A stretch of DNA of 22,886 bases from the NCBI GenBank assembly GCA_905210845.1, contig CAJLYG010000027.1, forward strand, positions 1 through 22,886, in the 5' to 3' direction. Shown here one piece after another: positions 22,045 through 22,886 of the stretch. Within the stretch, counting starts at the first letter, position 1. The number at the start of each line of letters is the position of its first letter. The stretch comes from an uncultured Prevotella sp. (lineage in GTDB: Bacteria > Bacteroidota > Bacteroidia > Bacteroidales > Bacteroidaceae). The position numbers and the translations under genes are program-made. Under the pieces are notes generated by a model. The model worked only from the letters and a program-made list of their open reading frames with translations, had not been told where the DNA came from and did not search any database.

Positions 22045-22886
22045 ATGTTAGGAGATGAGAATCTAATCATTATAGATCACGACCTGAAGAGATTAGGCGA
22101 GGACGAAAGCATTTCCAGCTACATTGCGCACATCCTGTGTACCAATGGGGAATGTAAGTTCCGCTTCAATGGCAAGGAGTCAATCCTGAAAAAAGGCAAC
22201 GCCATGATACTGCCACTACAATACCTGGTGGAAGACAAAAGACCTTCGCCCGACTTCCAGGCGATATGCATCTATATCCGCCCAGAAATCATTGAGATCC
22301 CCCATAGTATTAATGGTACGAAGTTACATGGCTCAACGGAAATATTCCTAAACCCCATTGTCACCTTAGACGAAGAACAGCAAACGCTGATCAACCTCGA
22401 TTTCAAGTATTTAGAGTGGAGAATGGTGCATCAAGGCCTCGTCTATCGGGAAAAGACGCTGTACCATGCCGTGCAGAACCTGGTACTCGACTTATGCGGT
22501 ATTTATTTCAGCAGAAGCACGAATGATACGGTTTCGTCAAGGTACATAGAGGTCATGGCGGGTTTCATCGGCCTGCTCGAAGATGGGGAATACGCAAGTC
22601 ACCGGACATTAGACTATTATGCCGACAAGCTGAACGTCACTACGAAATACTTGTCGGCAGCAACACGGGCGTTTACGGGGCAGGGTGCCAATTATTGGAT
22701 CAGCTGCTTTACGGTCATACACATCCGCAAACTACTGGCAAACTCCACGAAGACACTGTCCGAAATTGCTACCGACATGAACTTCTCATCGCTCGCTCAC
22801 CTGAACACATTCTTTCGCAAACATGTGGGCATGAGCCCTACGGAATTCAGGAACAGACAATGGGACAAGCCCAAATCCGTTAGGGG
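22045..22886 (+). CDS. AraC-family transcriptional regulator (partial, 3' end beyond window)
   Basis: The frame is open from ATG 22045 to the window end (280 codons). The C-terminal DNA-binding domain is nearly complete: LDYYADKLNVTTKYLSAAT (first helix-turn-helix), WISCFTVIHIRKLLANS linker, then LSEIATDMNFSSLAHLNTFF and FRKHVGMSPTEFRNRQ (second helix-turn-helix and AraC signature). The first 110 or so residues contain FNGKESILKKGNAMILPLQY, reminiscent of the cupin-like sensing domain of the family. AraC proteins of this size normally end within about 10 residues of this point. The gene is divergent from the secreted protein/small-peptide pair, so that operon is a plausible target, but this is inference. 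Confidence 0.92.
   Translation, partial: MLGDENLIIIDHDLKRLGEDESISSYIAHILCTNGECKFRFNGKESILKKGNAMILPLQYLVEDKRPSPDFQAICIYIRPEIIEIPHSINGTKLHGSTEIFLNPIVTLDEEQQTLINLDFKYLEWRMVHQGLVYREKTLYHAVQNLVLDLCGIYFSRSTNDTVSSRYIEVMAGFIGLLEDGEYASHRTLDYYADKLNVTTKYLSAATRAFTGQGANYWISCFTVIHIRKLLANSTKTLSEIATDMNFSSLAHLNTFFRKHVGMSPTEFRNRQWDKPKSVR

Overview
The window looks like a chromosomal segment from a Prevotella-like member of the Bacteroidales. Evidence: several upstream regions carry the Bacteroidetes promoter pattern (-33 TTG/TTTG, 19-20 nt, -7 TAnnTTTG); there are DUF5606, Bacteroidetes-type long NusB, YbbR-like and L25/Ctc genes in the usual order; the ECF-sigma/DUF4974/outer-membrane-barrel triad is present; and two secreted proteins end in a Prevotella-style YYTxDGRR...GI(F/Y)IHxGK tail. 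No rRNA, tRNA or CRISPR array was seen.

Layout. 1-2160 (minus strand): yhhQ (queuosine-precursor transporter), queF (preQ0 reductase) and a secreted patatin-like phospholipase cut by the window edge. The leader of yhhQ-queF contains two back-to-back 30-nt elements that both match the preQ1-I riboswitch architecture; this is the most striking feature of the window. 2197-3160 (minus): a CaCA-family Ca2+/Na+ antiporter broken by a 13-bp duplication. 3161-4941: a decayed accessory patch with degenerate 22-bp repeats, a DUF1016/PDDEXK nuclease gene with an abnormal N-terminus, and fragments resembling a BRO-type antirepressor and a type I restriction HsdR subunit. 4942-8595 (plus): an ECF sigma factor, a minimal anti-sigma factor and an STN-carrying outer-membrane barrel protein, each separated by 3 nt. 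8635-10844 (minus): a secreted leucine-rich-repeat protein followed by a small acidic peptide gene. 11213-12205 (minus): Hsp20 and a DUF5606 protein, the latter driven from the edge of a 99-bp tandem repeat array. 12603-17104 (minus): the housekeeping operon nusB-yajC-ybbR-coaE with a secreted GH43 glycosidase gene behind it. 17355-19656 (plus): rplY/ctc, pth, hsp15-like S4 gene and purN, ending in an intrinsic terminator. 19784-21661 (minus): a second secreted protein plus small acidic peptide gene pair. 22045-22886 (plus): an AraC-family regulator cut by the window end.

How the parts relate. preQ1 sensing would control uptake and reduction of queuosine precursors in one transcript, since YhhQ imports preQ0/preQ1 and QueF turns preQ0 into preQ1. 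The sigma/anti-sigma/barrel triad looks like a cell-surface signalling unit whose inducer is unknown. The two secreted-protein/small-peptide pairs, about 9 kb apart, share both the C-terminal tail of the large protein and the N-terminal MEKR...YxxPT pattern of the small one, suggesting one repeated module of unknown function.
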